From: Rostrohypoxylon terebratum | Lineage: Eukaryota > Ascomycota > Sordariomycetes > Xylariales > Hypoxylaceae | Reading direction: 5' to 3' | Length of the DNA stretch: 37,868 bases | Assembly: GCA_022497145.1 (NCBI GenBank) | Contig: MU386034.1 | Coordinates: 1-37,868 of the forward strand | Part shown: one piece after another, positions 1 to 13,839 of the stretch | How positions within the stretch are numbered: position 1 is the first letter of the stretch | Layout: each line of letters begins with the position of its first letter | The notes under the pieces: model-generated | What the model was told of the DNA's origin: nothing | The model's database searches: none | Seen by the model: the letters and a program-made list of their open reading frames with translations, nothing else | Position numbers and translations under genes: made by a program

Positions 1-374
1 ATTAAAAACATAACAGTTAAAAATAGTTTTTTAAACACGTTACGGTTATTATAAATATTTTATAATGTTTTTTAACTTAATTAAAACTTGGATTACTTTT
101 TAAAACTACGTTTATTAAACCTTTTATAACTATTTAAACATTTTTTACATTATATATTTAAATAATATTTTAATTTTTTTAAAAACTAAAATTTACATAT
201 TAAATATTTATATTTAACACTATAAAATTTTAAAAACATAATTTATATGTTAAACTATTTAAATGTTTATTTTATAAAAATAGAAATAAAAATTCAAGGT
301 TTATTATATTTATTAAAAGTATTTTTATAGATTTTTTTAAAAATAAAAATTATAGTTATATAACTCGAGTTTAC

Positions 375-870
375 TATTATCGCTTTATAACCGCTTTATT
401 TCTAAATCTTAGATAATAATATATCAAATTATAATTCTTTACCTTTTTTTTTACCGTTAACCTCTTAACCGAAAAATTATATAATAAAAGTTATATAATT
501 TTAACGCCACTTATCAATTCCCATCAATAAAACTAATACTTTATAAAAAATATTAAATATCCTTTCAATTTAATATTATATAAAACCGCGTAATAAAATA
601 TAAAGTCACTTTTATATTAAAACCGAATTAAATTAAAATTAAAACTAAAACATATTTAATATCCATTAAAAAAATCATTATTAAACATTTTCATTCTAAT
701 TATTATAAAGTTTCCTTTTTTTAAGGTATATAAGGCTTAATAAAAAGCCTTTAAAAAGTTAAAATATGTTAAAGTTAAAATTAAATATCTTAAAACTATT
801 ATTTAAAGTAATTTTACATAGTTAATATAATATATACGCTTAAAAAGCCGATTAATATAAAGGTTAAAAG
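375..870 (+). repeat. Dispersed mutated repeat family R1, copy a
   Basis: This stretch aligns by eye over several hundred bases with 13840-14535 and 15117-15765 in the same orientation. Shared landmarks are TATAACCGCTTTA, a TTTTTACCGTTAAC-like stretch, ATATTATATAAAACCG, and the end motif TATACGCTTAAAAA preceded by TTAAAATTAA.CATCTTAAAA. Differences look mostly like C/T and G/A changes. It is a mutated repeat of unknown class; no coding frame survives. Confidence 0.7.
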
Positions 871-1260
871 AAAATAAATAAATTATAATAAATTAACTTA
901 TAAATTAATATAATTAAATATAAATTTTATGTTATAAAAAGAATTTTTTTAAGTTTTTATATAAATATAAATAAAGTAAATATAAACTTTAATAAAATTA
1001 AAATAATTCAATACTAATTTAAATAATACGGTTCTTTTAAATTTTTATAACTATAAATAATTAAATTATGTATAACTTTTATAAAATAAAGATTTAATTT
1101 AATATAAACTATTAAATATTAATTAATTTTTAAATAATTACGAAATTACGTAATAAACGCTTTGATTTTTACTTATTTTTTATATTACTTAAAAATTAAA
1201 ATAAAGATTAAAGTTTTTTTTATTTTCTTTAAAGTTAACCTTTTTAAATGTTTAGAAAAA

Positions 1261-1364
1261 AATAGCCTTTCGTAAGCTTTAAGACTTTTTAGTTTTTTTA
1301 AATGTATAAAGACTTTAAAAAAAACAAAAAAAACTTTAAAAGACTTTTTCGTAAAAGGTTATTT
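1261..1364. repeat. Imperfect inverted repeat (hairpin-forming)
   Basis: The left arm starts AATAGCCTTTCGTAAG and the right arm ends CGTAAAAGGTTATTT. Both arms also carry a GACTTTTT / AAAGACTTTTT-like block and a T-rich stretch in inverted order. Arms are about 45 nt with a short centre. It may be the remnant of a small foldback element, or partly an effect of biased composition. Confidence 0.4.
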
Positions 1365-1469
1365 ATAAAGGAATATTATATTATTTAATCGGGAAAAAAA
1401 GTCAAATCCGTTTAAAAGATATACGTTATAGGTATAGCTTTTAATACGCTAATATAGCTTTTAATATAA

Positions 1470-1575
1470 TTATATAATTATATAATTATATAACTATATA
1501 ACTTTTAATATAACTATAAATATAATTACAAATATAATTACAAATATAATTGTAAATATAATTATAATAAGTCTC
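1470..1575. repeat. A+T tandem repeats
   Basis: Short tandem units follow each other: ATATAATT repeats, then about four copies of a 12-bp unit AATATAATTACA with small variations. This is low-complexity sequence with no other function visible. Confidence 0.7.
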
Positions 1576-2760
1576 GTAATATAATTATACATTTAAAGTT
1601 AATGTTCACTCGGTTTTTTAAAAAATACACTCAATTAAAATAGCTTTATATAATGTTAAAGTTATTTTAGTTGTTTTGATAAAATGTTAAAACGCGTTAA
1701 TTGAAAGATGAAAAATTAAAGTAAAATTAAATAAGCTTTCGATTAATTAAAAATTAAAGAATTACTTATTAATTATTTATTAATTATTTATCAGTTTTTT
1801 TATTTAATTTCATTATAATTTTTTAAGTTAAGACGTAAAAATGTTTTTAAATAAATAATTATTAAATTTTTATCATACTAAAAAATACTTAAAAACCTTT
1901 AGTATTTTATAACGTTTTATTTAAAACCTTATAAGAAATAAAATTAAATATAAAATTTACAATAAAAAATATTTATAATTTTTAAAATATTTTTATATTA
2001 AAAAGTAAAATTAAGAAGTTTTTAATATACTTAATTATTTTTTATTATAATAAATAATGAAACTTTAAAATATTTTATAATAAAAAAAGTTTTAAATTTA
2101 AAGTAAATACATTTAATTACTTAATATAACTGTATAATTATATACCGTTTAAAAATAATAAATATAATTTTTAATATACTTTTAAAATTATAACTGAAAA
2201 TATAAACTTAAAGGTAAAAAAACTAAATAATATATGATAGTATTATTTAAACTTATAGCTTTAAATAAGAACTGAAATAGAACTTAAAACTTAAACATTA
2301 TGAAATTATTCGTTTTAAATAAAGATAATATATTAAAGTTTTTAAAAATGAATTACAAATTATTAAAATTATAAAATTACTATAAAAATTTATAAAAAAC
2401 GGATAAAATTCATTAAATAATTTAATTATTTAAAAAAACGCTTAATTATTTTTAATTGAAATAACTTTTATACGTAAATCATAAAAAAAAACACGCGCGT
2501 TTAAAAATAACTTACCCGAAAAAAATAAAACGAAATAATTAATAACCGATTAATATTAATAATTAAAATTACATAAGTAAATAAATAAATACGTAATGAA
2601 GTATTTTTATTAATTAATTAAATTTTCACGGAATAAAACCTTAAAGTTATTATTCTTTTATTAATTTTAAATACGAAATATAAATATATAACGATAAATT
2701 CTAAATTCTTTAATAAAAAAACGAATATAGTAATTTATTAATTATTAAAATTCTTTTAAT

Positions 2761-2846
2761 ACATTTTTCACATGAAAAATGTTATAATTATCAATGCGGT
2801 TTATATATATTATAATGAATCATATTGTTAAGTTAATTAACTTAAC
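2761..2846. repeat. Two palindromes in A+T-rich DNA
   Basis: Positions 2761-2782 form a hairpin with 9-bp perfect arms (ACATTTTTC and GAAAAATGT). Positions 2827-2846 are a perfect 20-bp palindrome, GTTAAGTTAATTAACTTAAC. They lie about 45 bp apart. They could be transposon-end remnants or chance in biased DNA. Confidence 0.5.
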
Positions 2847-3904
2847 TTAATAATTAATAATTAAAATAAATAATTCGTTTTTAAATTTCTAAATAGAATA
2901 TCGAAAATTTAAAGTATAAAATAAAAATTCGCAATAATAAAGTATAAATAATAAAAAAGGATAAATTAAAATGATAAATAAATATATAAATTAACGTTTT
3001 TAACCTTTTATAAACTATTATTAAAATAATTAAAATTATATTATTTTAACATTAAATATTATATAATACTTTTTCCGTTATAAATTATTTAATAATTTGT
3101 CCACGCGTAAAATATTAATAAGTATAAAAATAACTTTTTTTTAACTAAAAAACGACATTTTTTTAATTAGTAATAAAAAAGCATATCTTAAAAAAACATA
3201 CAACTTAATAAAATAAATAAAAAACTTTAAAACGTAAATAAAAAATAATTAAATAATTATAGAAAAATAAACCGATTAAATAAATTCATATAAATATAAA
3301 TTAAATGTTAAAGTAAATAATAAAATATTTATTTTAATTAAAATCAACATTAAAATAAATAGATTAAGTAATAAATTAAATTTCTTTATAACGTTATTAT
3401 TATATAAAATTATTACGAAACATTTAACATATTTAACCATTTATAAATTCAAAATTTTATATAAATAAACTAGTTAATAATAATTTAATATAAAGCATTT
3501 ATAAAAGATCTTAATAACTTACTATTAAGTTAAAAATTATAAAACTTTTCTAAGAAAATAATAAACTTTAAATTGAAAAAAATTAAAATAAACAATAAAA
3601 AAATCTTAACATTATAAATATATTTCAATAAATTGAAATATTAAGTTAAATAATTAAATTAAAACTTTAACTTTATTTAATATTTAAAATTAAATTTTAA
3701 AAACACATTTTAATAAATTAATTAATGTCATTAATAAAATAAAAAAGTTTTAATCTTTTAATTTATTTTATAAAATAAATTAAAATAATAAAAAATACCA
3801 AAATTATTAATAACCACTTAAATAACAATGAACTATTAAATACTATAACAAATAAAATTTATTAAAATAAATATAAAAATTTAAAATAAATTTTTTAAAA
3901 AGTT

Positions 3905-4170
3905 AAAAATTGATATAATATATTATTACAACGTTTTATATATATATTAAAAATAATATATAATTATATATAATATAAAACTTAAAAATAATAATATTAT
4001 TTTAAAAGCGATATATATATATATTACTTAATTAAGGTTAATTTAAAGTTAATTAATTTTATAAAGTTATATTTTTATTTATATTATAATTATAAATTTC
4101 TTTACTTTTGATAAAATAAATATTATCACTTAATTAATGAACTTTTATATTTATTTAAAATGTTTAATTA
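3905..4170 (-). repeat. Dispersed mutated repeat family R2, inverted copy
   Basis: The reverse complement matches 11755-12080 and 18455-18740. Shared landmarks are a TTAAACATTTAAAGTAAATATAAAAG-like start, AACTTTATAAAATTAATTAA, a TTAAATTAAC.T.GATTAA block, ATATATCGCTTTTAAAATA, and TATAAAACGTT near the end. No coding frame survives. Confidence 0.65.
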
Positions 4171-4730
4171 ACTTTTAACATTAAAATAAGATAATTAAGT
4201 TAAAAAATAAAAATAACTTTTTCTTTTAATTTTTAAAATTTAATTTGAAATTAATATACGATTTATTAAATACCATTTAATTTTAATTTTATTATTTATA
4301 TATATATGTATATTTATTAATTTTATACTTTATTAAATAATCTAATATAATTATATATTATTTGGATATTAAAGTTAATTATAATTTTTTAAATGATATA
4401 ATTCGAATTATTTTATAAAAAAACCGGTTTTAACATATATAACGTTTTATTAACTTAGATTAAATTTAAAATAAAATCTTTATAATTTTAAAATCAACAT
4501 ATAATTATATTTTATTTCGTAATAAATATAAAATATTATAAGTTTATTAATTTTAAAAGTTTTTATAATTTCTTTTTAATTTTTAATAAAATAATATACT
4601 TTGAAATTATTTATTATAATGTATTTATTAATAATATTTTTTTAATAAGTTAAAAAGAAAATGATATTTATTCAATTTTTTTTAGTTTTATGTAAATATT
4701 GTAAATTATAATTCATTCGTTATTATTTTA

Positions 4731-5321
4731 AAGTAATATTGAATCCGTTGTATAAGCGTTGAAATTTTAATCCGTTATAAGTCGTTTATTCGAAAAAAGT
4801 GTAAAACGGCTAATCGTAGGCTAATTAAAAAGCTATAATCTACCGAAAAAAAACGTTAGCTATTAACTTAACGTTAACGAACTACTTTATCTCGATATTT
4901 AAGTTTTTATTATTTTCATCTTTTTAATCAATTATTATAGCTTTAAATTAATTTTAAATCTTATATAATTATGATTATGTAAAAGAGCTTAAAAAGCTTT
5001 ATTTATAATTTAAATTACAAATTATATATCGGTTAAATAAAAACAATTAAAGATATAATAAATTTAATTATTATATTATAATCGTAAGTTTTAAAGTATT
5101 TTATATTAAGTTATTTTTTTTTGATCTTTAATATTTTATTTATTAAATTAATATACGGCTTAAATTTTAAACTATAAATATAAAGCTGGAAAAACGTTTA
5201 AATAATTATAATTATTTAAAATTTAAAAGCGGTTTAAAGTTAAAATAATTAATTAAACGCGCGTATAACGTTAAATAACGAACGAAAATTAATACATTTA
5301 TACAACGGATTTAATGTTACT
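4731..5321. mobile_element. TIR element 3 (MITE-like, about 590 bp)
   Basis: The left end reads AAAGTAATATTGAATCCGTT and the reverse complement of the right end reads AAAGTAACATTAAATCCGTT, so the ends are inverted copies differing by transitions. The similarity continues through TGTATAA and weakens after about 55 bp. Inside the left end, at about 4788, is ATTCGAAAAAAGTGTAAAAC, the motif shared with the elements at 8348 and 10645. No transposase frame is present, so it is a non-autonomous or fully decayed DNA transposon. I could not define a convincing target-site duplication. Confidence 0.6.
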
Positions 5322-6782
5322 TTTATTTTATATATAAATTATAATTTAATTATTTTTTTAATAAATTATTAATTATTTTTTAAATAAGTTATTAATTAAT
5401 CTTTTTAAATGAATTGTTAATTTGTTTTAATGTATATAATAACTTTTTTAAAATTATCTTATATTATATAATGATCTTTTAATTTTAAAATAAAAAGTTT
5501 ATTATTAAAAGATTATAATTTTTATATTATTACGAATTTATTATTATAATAATTATAAAATATTTACGTTATTATTTTTCTCTTTTACATTACGTTTTAA
5601 TAAATTAATTATAAGTAAAAAAAACTTTTTATATAATTATAAATTAAAAGTAACTTATTAATAATACGTATTTAATTATTCTTTATTTTAAATTAATCTC
5701 GTTAAAAATTTTATATAAAAATTATAATAATATTTAAAATAATGTTATTATTAATATTATTATTGTTATTATTATTATTATTATTAAATATAAATAATTT
5801 TACACTGTTTAAAATATTATAAGATTTAACGTTTTAAATAGATTTAAAATTTAACTTTTTTTACTTTAATAAAGTTATATTAATATCGAGTTATTTATAC
5901 TTTTAAGACTTTTATTTTTTTTAGATTTTTTATATGTTTTTAATTTTAAAACGAAATTTATATTTACTTTAATTACAACTTAAAAAGTTTGTTTTAATTA
6001 TTTTAATATATATATATATATATATATAACCTTTATTTCTTTATTTTCTTATTATTTTAATATATTTTTTCATAATTAATATAATATAAAACATTAAAGT
6101 ATATTTATTATTTATTTTTATACGTTATATATTTATATTTATTATATTGTATAAATGTTTTATAGAATTTTATAATATAATTAAAACTATATTATTTAAA
6201 ACGTTATCTAAAATATAAGTTTTTATTAAATAATTTACATTAAAAAGTTTTTACCTTTTAAATTAACTTATTAATATATAAAAATTATATTATTTTTAAA
6301 CCTTTTACTTATAATAAAAAATAATATAATAAACTTTTTCTATTTTTTTATATATTAATTTAATTTAAATTTTTAATGAAAGTTTTCGGTATTATATAAA
6401 CGTTTTATATTTAAAACGTTTTTTAATTTTTTATAATGATAAAAAAGTTTTTAAAAACGTTTAAAACTTAACCTTAAATTTTTTATTAATTTAATTTTAT
6501 TTATATTTTTTTAAAACGTTAATATAATAATATCAGTTTATAAATATTTTATTATAATAACTTTCTTTTTATTTAAAATATTATTTATTATTTTTATAAG
6601 TTTTTTAAAAACATAACATACACTAGTAATTAATATTTAAACTTTTTTAATTATAACTTTTTTTTATTTTTTTTAAAAAATAATAATTATAAATACGTAG
6701 TTTTAAATTATATTTTTATTATAATTATAACGTAACTTATAAACATTAATATTATATTATTACTAGTAAATATTATTATTAA

Positions 6783-8340
6783 TATCGGATATATTTTTAT
6801 TTTATTTATATTTCATTTTATTATAATAATATTTTTCCTTATATTTTTAATAATATTTTTGAAATTTAATACGTTATTACGTTTTTATTTTATTAATTTA
6901 TTAATGATATTAAATATATATATTACTTATAAAATTTATTTTGTTATTTTATTAACTTTGTTTTTGTCATTAATTATATTTATTTTTATTAAACAATTTA
7001 ATAAAACGTTAATAATATTTAATTTTTTATTAATATTTTTATTTTTATTTTTAATAATTTAAAGTTTTTTTTATTTATAATATAATTTATAATACGATTT
7101 ATTAGATTAACTTAAATATATTTATATCGTTAATAAAATACGTTTATATTTTATTAATGATATAATTATAAATCTTTTAATTAATAGTTTTTTTAATAAA
7201 TTAGGAATATTTTTAATAATTAAAATAAAAATATAAAAACTTAAAAACTTTTAATAAATTGCAAAGAATATTAAAAATATATTATATAATTAAATTATAA
7301 ATTAAAAATTATAATAAATATTATATATCATTAATTTTTTTTAAAAAAATAATTTAATTAATTTATTTAGTAAAAATTTAAAACTTAAAAAAATGATTTT
7401 AACTTAACTTTTAAATATATTAATTTTTTTAAGGATTTTAAATTAATAAATAAACTTATATATTATATAATATATTTTTAATGTTTTTAATAAAACTTTA
7501 AAAATTAAAACTTAATTTAAATATTATAATACGTTATTATACCGTTTTATATATATATAAAATAATGTATATCATAATATTTTAAAAGCGATGTATATTA
7601 TAAAGTGGTTATTTCATTTGAAGTTATTTTTATTTTAAATATATAATTTTATTTAAATAACTTTATTTTAATCTTTAAAAAATATAATATATTTTTCCTT
7701 ATAAAAGTAAACAGTTAATAATAATTAAAAATTATAATTTTTTTACACGTTGTTTACGGTTGTTATATTGTAGTTTAAGATTATTTTTTTTATTAAAAGA
7801 TGTAAAGTTATTAAAAATTTAATAAATAAAGTTAAAAAAACGTAAAATTAATTAAATCAAAAACTAAACGATTTTAACTTAAAACTTATATTTAATGTAA
7901 GCTTTAACCTTTACGAATTAAATTAAATTATACTTAGTTGTTTTATAAATATATATTTTGATATAATTATTAATTTAAGTTTATTTTTAATTAATTGTCT
8001 TTGTTTTAATTTATTAATTAAAACATTTAATTTTATTTATAATTAAAGCTTATTAATTATAAACGAAAAAATATACTTATAAATTTAATATTTTTTAATT
8101 AAACTTTTATTAATTAAACTTAATTTTAATTAAAATAATTAAAACTTTTTAATCTTAAACTTTTACGGTTAAATTTAATAATTAACTTTATTAATAATAT
8201 AATAAGTTTATTATTAAAATTAAATATTATATTTAAAGTTTTTTTTTGAAAATAATTTAAACGATTATATAATTAATGTAATAATATTTATTTAATAAAT
8301 TATAAAAGATATAAAAAATTTATTAAGTTAAACTATTAAA
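6783..8340. other. A+T-rich stretch without a supported gene
   Basis: Only low-complexity A+T-rich DNA and one R2 fragment are visible here. The 67-codon frame at 6859-7062 encodes almost only Leu, Ile, Phe, Asn and Lys. That is expected of random A+T-rich DNA, and it has no recognisable domain. Confidence 0.7.
7520..7640 (-). repeat. Family R2 fragment, inverted
   Basis: Contains TACCGTTTTATATATATATA and TTTTAAAAGCGATGTATAT, the inverted counterparts of the R2 landmarks at 11950-12050. The match is shorter and more mutated than the other copies. Confidence 0.5.
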
Positions 8341-8347
8341 AAAAGCC

Positions 8348-9048
8348 ATGTTATTCGCGTAGTGTACTACTCGATAAGATTACCGCGTAGTGTGCGTTAA
8401 TCCGAAAAAAGTGTAAAACGGGTATAATTCCTCGCATATAAAATTATATAAAAAAGTTTATACCTAGCTTTTTTATAACATTTATTATAAACATTAAAAA
8501 CACTTATTTTTAATTAATCAAAAACGATTAAAACAACTTTAAATCTTTTATATGGATAATTATTTAGAAAGTTTTGATTAAACGATAAATATAAAATTAA
8601 TTACATTTATTTTAAAATAATATTAAATAAGTTATAATTATTTTAACTTAAGTTTAATTTTATTGCTATTATTATATAAATTTACAACTATTATATAGAA
8701 ATAACAACTACGTAATAAAAACTTAAAACTTAAAATTAATATAATATAAGTAAATGAATAATGTAATAATTATAAATTAAAATTTATATAATTTTGATTA
8801 AAACTTTTTAAATAATTATAATTGTATAAGATTTAAAGTTGTTTTAATGTTTTTATAATTAATTAAAATATTAGTTGTTTTTAATGTTAATATTACGAGG
8901 ATTTTCATAACGCGGGGGTAAAAATATAAGCTTTTACATATAAATTTATATGTAATAGTTTATACTTATTTTACACCTCTTTCGAACTAGCGCGGCACGG
9001 CGCACTAAGCGGTAACGCTTATCGGGTAATACACTACGCGAATAACAT
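8348..9048. mobile_element. TIR element 1 (MITE-like, about 700 bp)
   Basis: The first 17 bases, ATGTTATTCGCGTAGTG, recur exactly in inverted form at the right end (to 9048). Similarity continues for about 90 bp with mainly transition differences: ACTACTCGATAAG against ATTACCCGATAAG, then ACCGCGTAGTG against ACCGCTTAGTG. Both ends carry the motif TTCGAAARARGTGTAAAA or a close variant (8401-8420 and the reverse of 8975-8995). Near the right end lies a long imperfect palindrome centred on an exact 18-bp palindrome at about 8936-8953. No coding frame is present. The ends are noticeably richer in G+C than their surroundings, so they are less mutated or younger. Confidence 0.75.
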
Positions 9049-10644
9049 AACTCTAAAAAAATAACAAAATTATTTTTCTAAAATAATTTTCGAAAAAAGT
9101 TTAAAAACTAATATCGAAATGTTTTTATTAATAAATAAGTTTAATGAATAAATTTATAAATTAACTTTAAAAAAAGTTTTTTATAATAATTAAACATTAA
9201 TAATATTTAATTAAACGTTAAGATTAATAAATTTAAACATTATAAAAATGAATTATTAACGGTTTGTATAAAATGAATTATAAAGTTAATTGATTAAATT
9301 AATAATAATTAAATTGAAAATTAAAAGAACCGGTTTATTAAATATATATATATTAAAAAACATAAAAATAATTAATAAATATAGAATAAATTTATAATTA
9401 ATTAAACGAAACTTTATTTATTAATAATTTAGAAGGTTTTAATAACAAATATTTATATTTTTATAATATATGAAAGTATTTTATTTAATATACTTTTAAT
9501 TTTTTAAAAGAAATTAATAAAGAAAATAATAATAATAATAATAATAGAAATAAAAATAAACATTAAAACATTAAATTACATCGAAAGATTTTTTTAAACT
9601 TTTATAAAATATTATTAAAAAACTAAAAATTTTTTTACTTAATTTGTTTTTTAATTATATAATTTCTATATTAATTTTATTAGTTTATAAATAAAATTAA
9701 TTAAGTTAATTAAAAAGTTTTAAATTAAATTATATATTTAAAAAAAACATTGGTTTATCATAATTATAATATTAAAAGATATAATTTCAAAGTATATATT
9801 AAAAAACAATATTTATAATAAAAATAAAATTATATCATTATAGTTATTAAAAAAATATAAAAGCTTAAAACACGATAATAATATTAAATTAATTCGATTA
9901 ATATAAGTACGAATCGTTTAAATTTTACATTAAAATATTAATAAATCGGTTTAAAGAATTTAAACCAGTTTAATCTATTATTTATAATAATTATAATAAT
10001 AGAAAAACGAGAAATAAACAAGTGAAAAGTTAAAAAACCTATAAAGAAAATTAAAAGATTATTAAATGTGTTTAATTATAAGTTTATTATAATAAAGTTA
10101 CGTATATAAAACAATTCGTTTTATTTTTAATATATACGTTTTAAAGACTTATTTAAACTTAATTTAACAAGTTTAAAAATTTTAAAATAAAAAATAAAAA
10201 AAATAAAACATGAATATAAAAAAATAACATTTTTATTTAAACGTTTAAAAATAAAAAAAGTTTATGTTTAAATTTAATAAAGTTATTATTAATTATATTT
10301 TTTTCAATATTATTTAAGGTTAATTATTAAATTAAAATCCGGCTTTAAAAGCTTAATTGATTAAATAAATAATAATATTTATAAAAAAGTTTGTAAGAAA
10401 AATTAAAAAAATAAAAACGAATAATAATAATTATATTTATATAAAATATATTAATGAAAAATTAAATAATAACTTTATTTATTAATATAAAATCGACTTG
10501 AAATTTTATTAAAATTTTTATTTTCGATATATATAAAAAATATAATTTAAAAATAACCGATAATTTTACAATAAATATTAAAAACTTTAATTAAAAAATA
10601 AAATTCAAAAAACTTATTTATACTTAATAAAATTATTTTAGAGA

Positions 10645-11253
10645 AATATTAGTTGCGTAGTACGGTTTTTTATCTTCGGTGCGTAGTAAGCGTTAAAAAA
10701 ACGCATTCGAAAAAGGTGTAATTTAAGTACTTTTAAATATATATAAGCTTTTATATAAATAAATGTACTTTTATACGATTTAAACTTTATTTTTAACATT
10801 TACCGAACATTAATATTTTAATTACTTTAAATTAATAATTTCGCATTTAATTTAACTTTAAATTTAATATAATTATAATTATTAAAACACGTTTAATTAA
10901 TTTTATAAAAGCTTTAAATTATATAATTTACATTTAAATATAAAAAGTGTTATATTTATTTAAAGTTAAAAACGCTATTAAATCCCGGTTATATACTTTA
11001 AATAGAAACTTTTATTTTAACTTTAAATAATTCATTAACGAAAACAATATAAATTTTATAATTTAAAACTTAAATAAAATTAATTAAGTGTAATTAAACA
11101 ATTATAATTATATAAAGTTTAAGGTTAAATTAATTATAAAATAATTAATTAAAAGCTTATATAATAATTTATTTAACGTTCGAATACGTTAACGCCGTTT
11201 AAACGGTATATTACGCGCCGAAAATAACAAGTCGTACTACACGGTTAGTATTT
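10645..11253. mobile_element. TIR element 2 (MITE-like, about 610 bp)
   Basis: The left end, AAATATTAGTTGCGTAGTAC, matches the reverse complement of the right end, AAATACTAACCGTGTAGTAC. The match continues through TTATCTTCGGTGCGTAGTA against TTATTTTCGGCGCGTAATA and out to ATTCGAA. The left end carries the shared motif at about 10705 (ATTCGAAAAAGGTGTAA). Within each TIR the word GCGTAGTA occurs twice, about 25-30 bp apart, as in element 1. No coding frame is present. Confidence 0.7.
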
Positions 11254-11754
11254 TTTTCATTTTATTATTAAATTAAAAACTATGAATTTAATTAAACACG
11301 TTATTATTATTAATTATAATATAAAACTTTTTCGGCTTTAATAACTTAAATATATATTTAATAAATAAAAATGTACGGTATAAATTCTTTCGAAAATAAA
11401 AAAATAAAGTTTATTTATTTTAAAATTAAATCGTAAATAACACACATTTATTTTCCATTAAAAAAACGAAAAAAAATAATATTAAATTATATTTTTATAA
11501 ACTTAATAACTATAAGATTTTAATAGTTAATTTACTATAAAAAGTGTTTTTTTAATTATTATTTTAAAAACATTATAAAATTTTCTTTTCAAATAATATA
11601 TATAAAAATAAGAAATTAATATAAAATAGTTTTTATCGTTTTAAATAAATAATAATTTAATTAATAAATACTTTAAAAATTAATAAAGTTATTTTATATT
11701 TATTATATTTTAAAAAAATATAAAGTTTAAATTATAACCGGTTATAATTTAAAT

Positions 11755-12080
11755 AAAAAAGTTAGAATTATTATTAAAAGTTAATTAAACATTTAAAGTA
11801 AGTATAAAAGTTTATTAATTAAATATTAATATTTATTATATTAAAGTTAAAAAAATAAAAAGAAAATTTATAATTATAATGTAAATAAAAATACAACTTT
11901 ATAAAACTAATTAATTTTAAATTAACCTCGATTAAATATAATATATACATCGCTTTTAAAATATTACCGTTACTTTTCAAATATTATATTACACGTGACC
12001 GCGCGTTTTTTATATACGCATATAAAACGTTATAATAATATACTATAATAATTATTAAAGTTATTTAATTATTATTTAAA
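11755..12080 (+). repeat. Dispersed mutated repeat family R2, copy
   Basis: Direct repeat of 18455-18740 and inverted repeat of 3905-4170. It is the least mutated copy, retaining CACGTGACCGCGCG at about 11993-12006, where the 18.6-kb copy reads A+T-shifted sequence. Confidence 0.7.
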
Positions 12081-13839
12081 ATAAAACATATTTTTTAATA
12101 TTTTTTATTGATAATTATAATACTTTAATAAAAAAGTTTAAATTTATATTTATTTTTTTATATTATTATTAGTTTCTTTTATATTATATTTATATAAATT
12201 AAATTAATATTATATTAAATTATTTTATTTAAAAATTTAATTATAACATTAAACTTTAAAATATTAAAAACTGTTTTAAAACTATTAATAAATATAAAAA
12301 TTAATTTAATAAATAAACGTTAAAAAACTATTTTATAAATATAAATTAATTAAAAAAGTTTATATATTTTACTTTTTACTTTAAAATGTTTATTTGAAAA
12401 CATATTAATTATATATAAATCTTAAAAAAACATATATTATTGTTAAATATAAAACTATTTCGAAAGAGTAAAAATTAAAATAAAAAAATTATTTTAAAAC
12501 TATTTTTATAAGGTTTTTAATAAAGATAAACCTTAGTTTTTATATATAAAAAATATAATATAAGGTAATTTATAATTTAAATATAATATTATAATTTTAT
12601 TTTATTATTAATGTATTAAAAATAAAAATTAAAAAAATATTATTTTAATTAATTAAATATTTATTGAGGATTATATTTATTAAAAAGTTAATAAAAATAA
12701 CTTGGTTTATTATATTTATATCGTTTAAATTATTAGATTTTAAAACTTATTTTATTATAAAAAATATTAACAATGGTAAAAAAATACTAATTAAATATTA
12801 ATAATTAATAATTAAATCGTTATTTTTAATTATAATATACATTAATTATTATAACTTTTTAAACATTTTTAATAAAAACTTAAAAGCAAAAAAAATAACT
12901 ATTTAACTTAAACGGCTTAAAAAATATTAACTTATAATTTATTATTAATTAAATATTAATTTAATAATAAAGATTATAAATAAATTTTCACGATTAATAA
13001 AATTAACTTATTAATTAACGAAGAAAATAAATAAAACACGATTATTATTTACTTTAATAACTTTAATAATAATCTTAAAATATAACTTAAATTAATTATT
13101 ATAAATTAATATAAATTAAAAAATAATAATATATTTTTTCTTAACTTTAATTTTAAAAAGTTTAATTAAATTTAAAATAACTAAAAATTATATATAATAT
13201 AAATATTATTATTATATTATATAATTTTTTTATATAATAAAAAAAAACTAGTTAATATAAATAATAAATAAAAAATTAAGTGATAAAGTTTTAAATTATT
13301 AATAGTTAATTTTATATAATAAAAATATTAAATAATAATTAAAATATTTAATATTAAATAAAATACTTATTACTTTAAAATAAATTTATAAAAACTATAA
13401 AGATTATATTATTACTATTACTTTAAAATTTTCATTAAAGCACTTTTAATAATTAATAAAATAAAGAAAATATATACTTTTATTATAAAAATCATTATAT
13501 ATATACGAAAATTAATTTTTATTTATTATTAAATGTTAATTATAACCGAATGATAATACTAAATTTTTAAAACTTAATAAATATAGATATAATTCAAGTT
13601 ATAATTTTTTTCGATAAATAAAAATAAATATATATTTTTTAATTATAAATTATTTCGGTTAATTAATATTAAAATAATTAATTTTTAACTTAAATGACAT
13701 GGCGTAATTGTTTAACATTTAGCTGCTTTTATTTATGGTTTTTTTATTAATTATGTTAGTTATTTATTTTAATATAAAAAAGGGTTTAATTTTTTTTATT
13801 ATTGTAAATCTTTCTTAAATTAATTTAGATTTTATAACA

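Noticed and set aside
1500..1575. CRISPR-like tandem array
   Set aside because: The units are contiguous 12-bp A+T repeats without unique spacers, and the genome is eukaryotic.
6859..7062. 67-codon open frame in the A+T-rich block, very hydrophobic
   Set aside because: Composition is almost only Leu, Ile, Phe, Asn and Lys, as random A+T-rich DNA would encode. It has no start context, no domain, and neighbouring repeats are non-coding.
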